Assembly: GCA_938017795.1 (NCBI GenBank)
Contig: CALIJZ010000042.1
Location: forward strand, 1-34,099
Length of the DNA: 34,099 nt
Direction: 5' to 3'
From: an uncultured Bacteriovoracaceae bacterium
Lineage (GTDB): Bacteria > Bdellovibrionota > Bacteriovoracia > Bacteriovoracales > Bacteriovoracaceae
Under the pieces are notes generated by a model, which was not told the origin of the DNA, searched no databases, and worked only from the letters and a program-made list of their open reading frames with translations. The position numbers and the translations under genes are program-made. How positions within the stretch are numbered: position 1 is the first letter of the stretch; each line of letters begins with the position of its first letter. Shown here in pieces: positions 24,575 to 33,800 of the stretch.

Positions 24575-26347
24575 TTAGGGTTCTATCAGGTCACATGCAA
24601 ATGATTGATCACAGTCATTTGATATTTTATCATTTAGAGTATCCAGTCGGTTCAGTATACTTTCAATCCACGCATCATCACCACTCACGACTGCATCAAT
24701 ATATGCAGACTTAATACTTGAACATTGTGATTGAAGGTTTTTACATATAGTTTCTTGAGGCGAGGGTGTTTGAGATGAGATGGCCCTTTCACTAAATGGA
24801 TAAAAATCTAAATATACTTTAAATTGTCCATTACCTAGATTTACTGACCTTGTTCTAAGGGCATTCCGATTAAGAAGACTACTATCGTGTTTACCAACAT
24901 AAATTAAGTCATCATTAATTGAAATTCCTGCTAATACGCTCCAAGGTTTGTTAAACTGATAAGGCTTTAGTGCAAAGCTCCAAACCTTATGGCTTTCTAA
25001 ATCAAAATTTACTGATGTTATATGAGAAGTTGTTCTATCATCGCCATACAGTCTTTCTTCAAAAGGGAATTCATAAAAATTATAAATACTATAAATTGTT
25101 GAACTCCATAAATCGTAGGCCATGTTTTTATTATCTTCAATTAATGATTGTATTTTTCTTACGTCAATGAAAAGATCTTTTGAAATTTCTAATTGATCTG
25201 TTTTTCCACTTTTTATTCTTATAAACATTTTTTTATTGTTGTTAAGGTTTTCACTTGAATATTCATTAACAATAAAACTTTGATCTAAGTAATTCCCTCT
25301 AGATTTTTCTACTTTATGATAATGTATATTGGAGAGATATTCTTGTTTCTCTAGTTTCCAAGGGTTATATAAATGTGCTGATAACTCAAGGTCTTCTGTA
25401 ATATAATTTCCACCCATCGGACAAATTAAGTCACCGTATGTCACATGGCTTCCTTCTTCTGTTAACCTGGCAGAGTGCCTAAAATTTTGGTTATGACCCA
25501 GCTCATGAACTAATAAATCGACAGTTACAGATTTTTTTAAAGTCAAAGCTTTACGTCCCCAAAGTCTTGCTGCTCCTAAAGTTCCTAAACCTGAAGCTCC
25601 ACAACCTCCCATGAACTTGCCATTTGGAAGGATATAGACTTTGTAGTCATAATCAAATTTCTCATTAAAAGTTCTTTTGACCGCTCTCCCTCCAGCATCA
25701 GCTAGCGTGAACATACCTAAATTAAGATCAATTAAGCCTCTATCACAATATCCTTCTACTTCTTTGTTTAAATGGACAACATAAACATCTTCTTTACCGT
25801 CATTATTTCTATCAAAGTCAAAAGTTAGTTTCTTGCTAGAGACAGACTCTATGATCTTTAGGCTTTTATTCATTTTTTTTGTTATATCTTCAACACTATT
25901 ATATCCATCGTCTCCAGTATTATCGTAATCATTAGTATTAATGATTACGACACCAATCGTTTTCATATTTGTATTACTCTTTCTAAATTTATGATTAGCT
26001 TGAACATTTATCTCTAGAGAATCAAGGTTAATAGGATCAGCGGGATTTGGTTTTGACTTTTTAATCTTGGAACGAATGGTTAATGCTTTGTTTTTATAGA
26101 ATGAATGATAATCATGTTCTGATATCCCATTTAGTTTAAAAGTTGATTCTCCATTGTTTAATTCTATGAAGTATCCTTTTTCTTCTTGTCCAGATTCTTT
26201 ATCGACGAAAACCTCTATGATTTGTGCCTCAGTTTCCTCTCCTTTGGTAACAAGTCTATCGAGAACTATTGAATTCTGCTCAATAGGTGAATGCATTTTT
26301 TCAATACAAGATGATAGGATGAATAGAAAGGTTAAAAGAGTTTTCAT
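24575..26347 (-). CDS. Gametolysin-like (M11-type) zinc metalloprotease, lipoprotein (590 aa)
   Basis: A lipoprotein signal (LSSC, cysteine at residue 14) anchors the protein in the envelope. Residues 281-291, HELGHNQNFRH, give the zinc site HExxHxxxxxH typical of metzincins, and the later YGDLICPMGGN (M311) looks like the Met-turn region of peptidase M11. In gametolysins that region reads YGDxSSxMG. The usual Gly in the zinc motif (HExxHxxGxxH) is Asn here. The N-terminal 120 residues are a beta-type domain, followed by a region with calcium-binding-like phrases (DFDRNNDGKEDVYVV at 177-191). The C terminus has cysteines and may cap the molecule. The gene probably degrades extracellular or periplasmic protein, for example prey or host glycoprotein. 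Confidence 0.78.
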   Translation of the reverse strand: MKTLLTFLFILSSCIEKMHSPIEQNSIVLDRLVTKGEETEAQIIEVFVDKESGQEEKGYFIELNNGESTFKLNGISEHDYHSFYKNKALTIRSKIKKSKPNPADPINLDSLEINVQANHKFRKSNTNMKTIGVVIINTNDYDNTGDDGYNSVEDITKKMNKSLKIIESVSSKKLTFDFDRNNDGKEDVYVVHLNKEVEGYCDRGLIDLNLGMFTLADAGGRAVKRTFNEKFDYDYKVYILPNGKFMGGCGASGLGTLGAARLWGRKALTLKKSVTVDLLVHELGHNQNFRHSARLTEEGSHVTYGDLICPMGGNYITEDLELSAHLYNPWKLEKQEYLSNIHYHKVEKSRGNYLDQSFIVNEYSSENLNNNKKMFIRIKSGKTDQLEISKDLFIDVRKIQSLIEDNKNMAYDLWSSTIYSIYNFYEFPFEERLYGDDRTTSHITSVNFDLESHKVWSFALKPYQFNKPWSVLAGISINDDLIYVGKHDSSLLNRNALRTRSVNLGNGQFKVYLDFYPFSERAISSQTPSPQETICKNLQSQCSSIKSAYIDAVVSGDDAWIESILNRLDTLNDKISNDCDQSFACDLIEP

Positions 26348-26556
26348 AATATATAATTATAAATGTATGAAAGATTTTATTTAGACTAAGTTTAATAATT
26401 TATGAGATTTTAAATACTTAGAAGTTTTGTTCTAAAGAGTAATTGATAAAAAAAGTAGGCACTTTCTCACAAAAATCCATTATAAATTCAATGATTTATT
26501 GAGAGAATAAAAGTGACGAGGAAAAAATCAAATATTAGCTAGTGAGATGATAAATT

Positions 26557-27027
26557 ATGATTGAATTAAAAAAAATAGGAATAGTGAAATCAACTCGCAA
26601 GGAGATTAGGGATGATAATTGGGATAGTGAAAAGTCTTATATTGAAATAGATTCTGACCAATTTGACTCAACTTCACTGGAAGGTGTATCTGATTTTTCA
26701 CATGTAGAAGTAATTTTCTATATGGATAAAGTAAAAGTTGAAAAAATCATTACTAAATCTAGATATCCAAGAAATAATAAAGATTGGCCTAAGGTCGGAA
26801 TTTTTGCACAACGAACTAAAAATAGACCAAATAAAATTGGTGTTTGTATATGTAGAGTTTTAAAAGTTGAAGGTTGCAAGCTATTTCTTGAAGGTCTAGA
26901 TGCTATTGATGAAACCCCTGTGCTTGATATTAAACCTTGGGTCAAAGAATTTTCACCTAGAGGAATACAAAAACAACCATTATGGATTTCAGAGTTAATG
27001 AAAAATTATTGGAGGACGAGTGAATGA
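26557..27027 (+). CDS. TrmO/TsaA-family tRNA methyltransferase-like protein
   Basis: This 156-residue protein has the TsaA/TrmO hallmarks: EGVSDFSHVEVIFYMD near residues 42-57 and FAQRTKNRPNKIGVCICRVL at 83-102. The latter is followed by LEGLDAIDETPVLDIKPW and a conserved SPRG end. The E. coli member TrmO uses SAM to methylate N6-threonylcarbamoyl-adenosine 37 of threonine tRNA. This version lacks the long C-terminal domain of TrmO, so it is a short family member whose substrate is uncertain. Its stop overlaps the GTG of the next gene. Confidence 0.8.
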   Translation: MIELKKIGIVKSTRKEIRDDNWDSEKSYIEIDSDQFDSTSLEGVSDFSHVEVIFYMDKVKVEKIITKSRYPRNNKDWPKVGIFAQRTKNRPNKIGVCICRVLKVEGCKLFLEGLDAIDETPVLDIKPWVKEFSPRGIQKQPLWISELMKNYWRTSE

Positions 27028-27391
27028 ATTATTAATAGGAAGTTGCCATTGTAAGGCTGTAGAGTTTGAAGTTGAACTTGAGGATGGTTTGGAAAACTTG
27101 AGAAGATGTAATTGCTCTCTCTGCCGTCGAAAAGGAGCAATAATAGCAAGTGTACCTATAGAGAAACTTAGAATTTTGAAGGGAGAAGATCACTTGAGTC
27201 TTTATGAATGGAATACTAAAACTGCGAAACATTATTTTTGTAATATTTGTGGGATTTATACGCACCATCAACGAAGGAGCAATCCTCATCAATTCGGATT
27301 TAATATAGCATGTATTGAAGGAGTGAATCCTTTTGATTTTAATTCTGAAGAGATAGCCGTAGGAAATGGTGCATCCCAAAGTTTAAATTAG
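27020..27391 (+). CDS. GFA-domain (CENP-V type) zinc protein
   Basis: This 123-residue protein has the glutathione-dependent formaldehyde-activating (GFA) fold pattern: C9-x-C11, then C30-x-C32-x2-C35, and C74-x2-C77. These are the zinc-binding cysteines of the family, and their spacing is normal. Family members bind thiols such as glutathione; most have no proven reaction. The start is GTG at 27020, with GGAGG four bases before it, and it overlaps the TrmO-like gene by eight bases, so the two are translationally coupled. Confidence 0.8.
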   Translation: MNELLIGSCHCKAVEFEVELEDGLENLRRCNCSLCRRKGAIIASVPIEKLRILKGEDHLSLYEWNTKTAKHYFCNICGIYTHHQRRSNPHQFGFNIACIEGVNPFDFNSEEIAVGNGASQSLN

Positions 27392-27403
27392 TCGAGAAGT
27401 TAG

Positions 27404-27553
27404 AATCAGAAGAAAATCGAAGGATTGGATATAGATTTTTCTGATATCATGTATGTAATAACCGATAGAAATACTTATCCTTGGCTGATCTTTTTAGTCG
27501 CTAGTGACTATATATGCAAAAAAAAAGAAATTCTTTCGTCTTTGTTAATTTAA
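27404..27553 (+). pseudogene. Possible HIT-like domain remnant
   Basis: A frame without a start codon encodes LDIDFSDIMYVITDRNTYPW followed by LIFLVAS, then a low-complexity Lys run. The YPWLIF part and the preceding D-R-N resemble the N-terminal signature of HIT-type proteins (LLLMNDxxYPWLILVPR), but the reading then leaves the family. It looks like a decayed gene. A TAG closes the frame at 27401-27403 upstream. A short inverted repeat (AGTC...GACT) and an A9 run follow. Confidence 0.35.
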
Positions 27554-27601
27554 AACGTTTATCTCCTATAATGAATATTGAATATTGTTAAGGGCGGTAA
27601 G

Positions 27602-28792
27602 ATGAAGTTTATCCTGATATTTCTATTTTTAATGGGTTGTGGCAGTGATGATGAAGAACGAACGATTTCAGAAGAAGACTCTAAGTTTTTAACTGTAGCA
27701 AGTTTAGATTCTATAAATACTATAAATGTTACAAGTTATACAATTTCAGGAACATGCTCTGATGATCAAGGAATGATTTCTTTAGAAGTAGACGGAACTT
27801 CGATGAATTCAGATTCAACTTGTAATGGAGGTATCTGGAATGCTACATATGACTTTTCTACGATACTTGATGGTTCTCTCGACTTTAGATTTACTCATAA
27901 TGATATAAACGGAAAGGTTGTAGCTCAAGAGAGTGTAGTAGTACAAAAAGATACAATTATTCCGGTTGTAGGATTTGGAAGTCTTGCTTCGATCGACTCT
28001 ATGAATGACTCAAATTTTGAAATTCTTGGAACATGTTCTGATGATAATCAAGCTGTTGAAATTAGTATTACAAGTATCACTATTTCAACTCAACCAACTT
28101 GTATAAGTGGAGTATGGAATCTATTTCTAGACTTAAGTGCTCTCCCGGATGGATCAGTTCAAATTCTTGCTGATCATGAAAACTCTGATGGAGAAAGTGC
28201 TATCCAAGCTTCAGTTAGTATTATAAAAGATGCTTCCTTACCACTTGTTGCAATTACTGTTGCAGAAGATATTGATGCAGATAGTGAGTTTTCTTATACT
28301 ATTTCAGGAACTTGTTCAGAGGAATCTCAGGAAGTGGTTGTTGACATTGGGGGGGAAGCCCCGGCCCCAAATCCTCCTTGTTTAAGTGGCACATGGGAAG
28401 CAACAATTAATCCAAGTGCTATTTCTGATGGAAGTGTTAATATTACAGCCGATCATAGTAATTCAACAGGAGCGAATGCGAATCAAGCAACAGTAACAAT
28501 AAATAAGGATGTTGCTCCTCCATCAGTCTCAATTGATATTGCACCCAATATTAATTCTGGTAATCAATCTAACTATACATTCTCAGGTAGTTGTTCTGTT
28601 AATGGTGCAGAAGTTACGGTTGTTATAGGAGATACAAATCCGAGTACTCAGCCGATTTGTTCATCTGGAGCGTGGTCAGTAACAATGAATGTTTCAGCTA
28701 TTGCTGATGGACCTGTAGACATTTCTGCTGATCATGATTTTGCGACACAAGCTGCAATCACAATAAATAAGAATACAACCTTATTACTCTAA
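27602..28792 (+). CDS. Lipoprotein with four Ig-like repeats (396 aa)
   Basis: I start at the ATG at 27602, with AAGGGCGGTAAG before it. The longer frame would begin eight codons earlier. The signal peptide ends in the lipobox LMGC, followed by an acidic linker. The rest is four tandem units of about 93 residues, starting near 27737, 28015, 28294 and 28574. Each has a (T/E)(I/F)xG(T/S)CS strand, a CxSGxW (or CNGGIW) motif, and an ADH/THN strand. Two cysteines per unit look set to form one disulfide per domain. These are Ig-like beta-sandwich modules of the type found in bacterial surface adhesins. It is the first gene of a cluster with LysM-like, OmpA and DUF11 proteins. Confidence 0.75.
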   Translation: MKFILIFLFLMGCGSDDEERTISEEDSKFLTVASLDSINTINVTSYTISGTCSDDQGMISLEVDGTSMNSDSTCNGGIWNATYDFSTILDGSLDFRFTHNDINGKVVAQESVVVQKDTIIPVVGFGSLASIDSMNDSNFEILGTCSDDNQAVEISITSITISTQPTCISGVWNLFLDLSALPDGSVQILADHENSDGESAIQASVSIIKDASLPLVAITVAEDIDADSEFSYTISGTCSEESQEVVVDIGGEAPAPNPPCLSGTWEATINPSAISDGSVNITADHSNSTGANANQATVTINKDVAPPSVSIDIAPNINSGNQSNYTFSGSCSVNGAEVTVVIGDTNPSTQPICSSGAWSVTMNVSAIADGPVDISADHDFATQAAITINKNTTLLL

Positions 28793-28802
28793 GGAGAAAA
28801 CA

Positions 28803-29309
28803 GTGCTTAAAATACTCTTAACAATAATGCTTCTTTCATGTGCTTCAAGAGGGTTAAAAATATCAGAACAAATACCTGAATATCATCCCGAGTATTACCA
28901 AGGAAGGAAAATGGTTTTTGCTTATGGTGGTGATAAAAATAAAATTATGTTTCAAAATGTTGATCATAAAATTACCCCTAGGGCAATGGATCAAGAAGAA
29001 GATAGAATTGCAATCAATCATTTAAAGTATGATAATAAAATTGAAGGCTCTACTAAAGTTCTTAAATCAAATCGATCTATTGCAAGCATCGCAAAGTATG
29101 AGGAAGATGTTGTTTATGTTGCACCGAAGATTATGTATTCAAAAGAAGAGACTTATCAAATAAAGTCTCATAAAAACGAAAACATTGAAGAAATTGCGAT
29201 GAAATATTTAGGTTCTAAAGAAAAATTATATGAATTAATGCTTCATAACCCACATCTGTTTCAAATTAAAGAAGGTGATACTGTTAATATTCCTTCAAAA
29301 GATAGATAA
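28803..29309 (+). CDS. LysM-like lipoprotein (168 aa)
   Basis: The start is GTG, with TAAGGAGAAA just before it, ten bases after the previous gene. The lipobox is MLLSC with the cysteine at residue 13. The last 50 residues, including YQIKSHKNENIEEIAMKYLG and IKEGDTVNIPSK, match a LysM domain, which binds N-acetylglucosamine-containing glycans such as peptidoglycan. The region between is charged and probably a flexible linker. It would tie the neighbouring surface proteins to the cell wall. Confidence 0.75.
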   Translation: MLKILLTIMLLSCASRGLKISEQIPEYHPEYYQGRKMVFAYGGDKNKIMFQNVDHKITPRAMDQEEDRIAINHLKYDNKIEGSTKVLKSNRSIASIAKYEEDVVYVAPKIMYSKEETYQIKSHKNENIEEIAMKYLGSKEKLYELMLHNPHLFQIKEGDTVNIPSKDR

Positions 29310-29318
29310 TTGTAGTTA

Positions 29319-30710
29319 ATGAAACTCTTATTTATAATTTTATTTTCTATAAATTCTTTAGCAATTGATATTGTTCATTCTAAGAAAAGTCATTCCTTGA
29401 CTTACGAAATGTTAGAAGATGGTCGTTTGTATAATTCTCACGTGTATTCTGATTATGACTTATTGTTTCAATTACACTTCAATTATGTGGAAGATCCCTT
29501 GGTTAGAAAAACTCAAAGCAATTTAAAACAGGTTGATACTATTGTTGATAGTTTATCAAGTGTACACCTTGGTGCTGCTGCATATCTAACAAAAAATATT
29601 TTAGTAGGATTACAAACATATTATGGTTTAGTTGATTATGAATACTACACTCCCGGTAGTCCCATAAATTCTACCAAGATAAGTGATTCTACTAGTGGTT
29701 TTTCAGATTTGATCTTAGATGTGAAATGGCGATTTTTAAGTAAAGAAAGATACTCTATGGCCTTAATGCCTTTTTTAAGAATTCCAACAGGAGGAGGAGA
29801 AATTCCAATTCGAATATTCTCTCCTGGAACAAGTAATTTCCAAGATATAAATCATAAAGTTTTATCTGAAGATTCATGGGGATTAGGCGGACGTTTAATC
29901 TATGAGAAATACTTTGATTTTATGAACGTTGTTGTAAATCTCGGATATCTTCAAGCCGACAAAGCTGCTTTGGGAGAATTAGACCTTAGGAAAAAGTTAA
30001 GTCTTGGTATAGGAGCCTATGTTCCATTAAGTTCTAAAGTAGGTGTTAACTTAGAATGGTTAAGATATTTTTCTCTACCATTTAATTCAAACCAAAATCC
30101 AAATGAGTTATTTGCTGGATTGAGTGCAGGAATTACTAAAAATGTTGTTGTTTTTGCAGGTGCTGCTTTTGGAAATGTATTAAGTGATGATGATGGAAAT
30201 GATTTTAGAATTAGTGCAGGGGTTAAATTTTCTCCAAGAATTTGGGGGGATGAAAAAAAACCAATAGAATTATTAAATAATGATCCTGTTATCAAAAATG
30301 AAATAGTTCAAATACAAGAATGTAAAGAACCGTATATTTTTGAAAAAAGTAATAAGGTTATAGTAAGGTTCCCACATAATGTATCAACTATATATGATTC
30401 TAGAGAACTAAATGATGTTATTAGAAGAATTAAGAAAAGAGCTGTTGATATTATGAATGTTCAAATTGTTGGTCATACAAGTCAAAAAGGTAGTGAGGAA
30501 TATAATCAGAGACTTTCTGAAAAACGCGCCCAATCTGTCACGAATGTTTTAGTAGAACATGGAATAAATAAAGATATAATTTCTTCCTCTGGTAGAGGAG
30601 AGCGTGACCTATTAGATCATGAATCATCTTCAATAGCTGATGAAGTCAATAGAAGAGTAGAATTTGTTGTAACATTAAAACAAATTGATGGTTATTATTG
30701 TAAGGAGTAA
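29319..30710 (+). CDS. OmpA-family outer membrane protein (463 aa)
   Basis: A signal peptide (FSINSLA, cleavage before IDIV) is followed by about 310 residues with alternating beta strands, such as SVHLGAAAYLTKNILVGLQT and LGYLQADKAALG. This fits an outer-membrane barrel. The C-terminal 110 residues are an OmpA domain, including VQIVGHTSQKGSEEYNQRLS, EKRAQSV and EVNRRVEFVV, which binds diaminopimelate in peptidoglycan. A cysteine pair (one before the OmpA domain, one near the C-terminal KE) may form a disulfide. It begins nine bases after the LysM gene. No good ribosome-binding site is visible, so it is likely translated by coupling. Confidence 0.85.
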   Translation: MKLLFIILFSINSLAIDIVHSKKSHSLTYEMLEDGRLYNSHVYSDYDLLFQLHFNYVEDPLVRKTQSNLKQVDTIVDSLSSVHLGAAAYLTKNILVGLQTYYGLVDYEYYTPGSPINSTKISDSTSGFSDLILDVKWRFLSKERYSMALMPFLRIPTGGGEIPIRIFSPGTSNFQDINHKVLSEDSWGLGGRLIYEKYFDFMNVVVNLGYLQADKAALGELDLRKKLSLGIGAYVPLSSKVGVNLEWLRYFSLPFNSNQNPNELFAGLSAGITKNVVVFAGAAFGNVLSDDDGNDFRISAGVKFSPRIWGDEKKPIELLNNDPVIKNEIVQIQECKEPYIFEKSNKVIVRFPHNVSTIYDSRELNDVIRRIKKRAVDIMNVQIVGHTSQKGSEEYNQRLSEKRAQSVTNVLVEHGINKDIISSSGRGERDLLDHESSSIADEVNRRVEFVVTLKQIDGYYCKE

Positions 30711-30823
30711 ATCTTTATTATTCCCGAGCTATATACTTAGTCTTTTTAGAAAAAATTTCAAGATAAATATTCCAGGTCAAACGTAATTATCCAGAACTAT
30801 TTATAATATAATCTGGATAAAAT

Positions 30824-33800
30824 ATGCTAAAATTACACTCGATTTTTCTATTTATTGCTTTGATTTTTATTTCCTCATGTGGAGATAATAAACATCTTTT
30901 TGGTTACGACCAAGATGGAGTTAATGAATCATTATTAGAAATTGAGCCTTCAACGTGTTTTGAATCTGGAAATAATAATGCATTTATTGCTGGGAAGTGT
31001 GACTTTCTTGATCCTCAAGTCGTTCTTACTAGTCCTGATATGACTCCCGGTTCGATTACTTGTCCTTGTTCAAGTAATGGAACTTTTACTTGTGCAGCAG
31101 TGAGTTTCGATTCCAGTGGGCCCAATGGAGCGTTTCCATTAGTAACAGCTTCGCAAACAATAAATTCAAATACTATTTCTGATACAGATGTTGGGAGTAT
31201 TTGTGCTCTTGATTTAGCTATTTCCAAAGTAGTTGATAATAATATCCCAACAGAAGGAGATAGTATTACATTTACTATTTCTGTTACAAATAATGGACCA
31301 GGACTAGCTTCTTCAGTTGAATTAACAGATATTCTACCGGCAGGATTCACATTTAGCGCAAGCACTGCTTCACAAGGAGCGTATAGTTCAGCTACAGGGA
31401 TTTGGAATGCAGGTACAATTGCTGCAACAAACTTTGCGACTTTAGATATTACAGCTACAGTTGATCCAGGTACAGGTGGAACGACAGTAATAAACCGAAT
31501 TACAAAAGTAAGCATGGATCAGCAACAAGATCCAACTTCTATTAATAATGATGATTTAACAGAACCGGTTTATATTGATAATAAAGCAGATATTGCAGCT
31601 ACAAAAGTTGTAAGTAATACGACGCCTGAAGAAGGGGAAGTTGTAGTTTTTACTATTACTTTGCAAAACAATGGGCCTAACACAGCAACAAACTTGAAGC
31701 TAATAGATTCTTGTCCCGCTGGTACAACTTATCAAAGTTTTACAAGTTCAATTGGAACTTATTCAAATACAACAAGTGAATGGAATATAGGAAGCATTTT
31801 AGTTGGAAATAATGAAAGCTTAAATCTAAGTTGTAAAGTTGATGTCGGGACCTCAGATGATACCATCACAAATACAGTTTCTGCAGGTGATGTTTCGATG
31901 GATCAAATTGACTTAGTAAATACTAATGATAATGCTTCTGCCGGCATTACTGTTGATAATAATGCTGACCTATCAGTTTCAAAGTCTGTTAATAATACAA
32001 CTCCAGCTGAAGGTGATGTAGTAACATTTACTATTAGTATTTCAAATTTGGGTGTTGCTCAAGCTACGAATCTTAAAATTAATGATGGTTGTCCTACTGG
32101 TACAACTTATCAATCTGCAGTGGTCTCTACCGGATCTTACGGCCTTGCTCCAATTGCTCAATGGGATATTGGAACATTAAATAATGGAGGAGTTGAGACT
32201 TTAGATCTTAGTTGTACTATTGATGCCGGAACTTCAAATGATCCTTTTCAAAATACAATAGTTGCAGCAGATATTCTTAGTGATCAAACAGATTCAAATA
32301 CTGCTAATAATACAGCTAATGCTGGTGGAACAGTACAAAATGCTACAGATATAGAAACTACAAAAAGTTCTAATCCTGCAACAGTTCTAGTTGGTGAGAC
32401 AATGACTTTCACCATTACGGCTGTTAATAATGGACCTGCGAGTGCTACAAATTTAAATATTACAGATGCTTGTCCAACAAATACAACGTTTAATTCTTTT
32501 AGTGCTACTGCCGGAACTTATACATCAGGAACTGGAGTGTGGGCGCTTGGAACTCTTAATTCAGCGGCAAACGAAGTATTAACTCTAAGATGTGATGCTG
32601 ACTTGAGTGCATCCGGAACAACTGTTAATAATGTTATAACTACGGCCAATATTTCTTTAGATCAATCAGATAGTAATAATGGTAATGATGGATCTAGTGC
32701 TAGCGTAAATGTAAGTGATGGAACTGATCTGTCTGTAGTGAAAACAGTTAATGGAGTTGATGCAGTAAATGTTAATGAAGGCGTAAATGTAACTTTTGAA
32801 ATCGTTGTAACGAATGAAGGACCAGCAGGAGCAACAACAATAGAAGTAACAGATCTTTGTCCAACAGGTTCAACGTATTCAAGTCATGTTGCAGGAGTTG
32901 GAACTTATACATCTGGAACAGGTTTATGGGCCATTGGATCACTTGCAGTAAGTGGCAGTGCTAGTTTAGATTTAGTTTGTAGCGTTAATAATGGTACTAG
33001 TGGAACAATTATTACAAACGTAATCACAACAGCAGATATAAGTTTAGATCAAACTGATATAGATGCCAGCAATGATGGAGCGGATGCAGAAGTCTTTGTA
33101 GGTGGAGATACAGATATAGCAATTAGTAAAGTTGTAGATAACACCGCTCCAGCGGAAGGGACCAATATCGTTTGGACTATTACAGCTCTAAATAATGGAC
33201 CGGCCGATGCAACTGGATTAAGTCTTAAAGATTTATGTCCAGCTGGAACAACTTATGTAAGTGATGCTCCTAGTGTTGGAAGTTACGTATCAGCTACTGG
33301 TGTTTGGACAATTGGAGCTCTCGCTAACACAGCTTCAGCGACACTTGGATTAACATGTTCAGTAGATGCAGGAAGTGCAGGTCAAACAATTATAAATGAA
33401 ACAAGTAATTTAACTCTTGATAATGGAGATACGGTTGCAACTAATAACGTTGGAACAGCTAGTATTACAGTTGCAGCACTGGCTGATCTTGTAACAACTA
33501 AGATTGTAGATAACTCTACTCCTGATGAAGGTGATATAGTTAAGTTTACAATTACAATTACAAATAATGGTCCAGCAGCAGCTGCTGGGGTTAGCTTAAC
33601 TGATGCTTGTCCAGTAGGAACAACGTATTCAAGTAGTACTACAACTCAGGGAGTATATTCAGGAACTAGTGGAGTGTGGGACGCTGGAGATATGGCAAAC
33701 GCAGCTATTGCTAGCTTAGAATTAAATTGTAAAGTAGATGCATCTACTGCTGGGACAATTATTACTAATACGGCTACAGCACCAACATCAACAAATACAA

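Noticed and set aside
31015..31515. Minus-strand open frame of 166 codons (and a similar one at 33646-33993)
   Set aside because: Both are antisense to the DUF11 repeats, whose Thr/Ala/Asn-rich codons leave long open frames on the other strand. No start site or family is visible.
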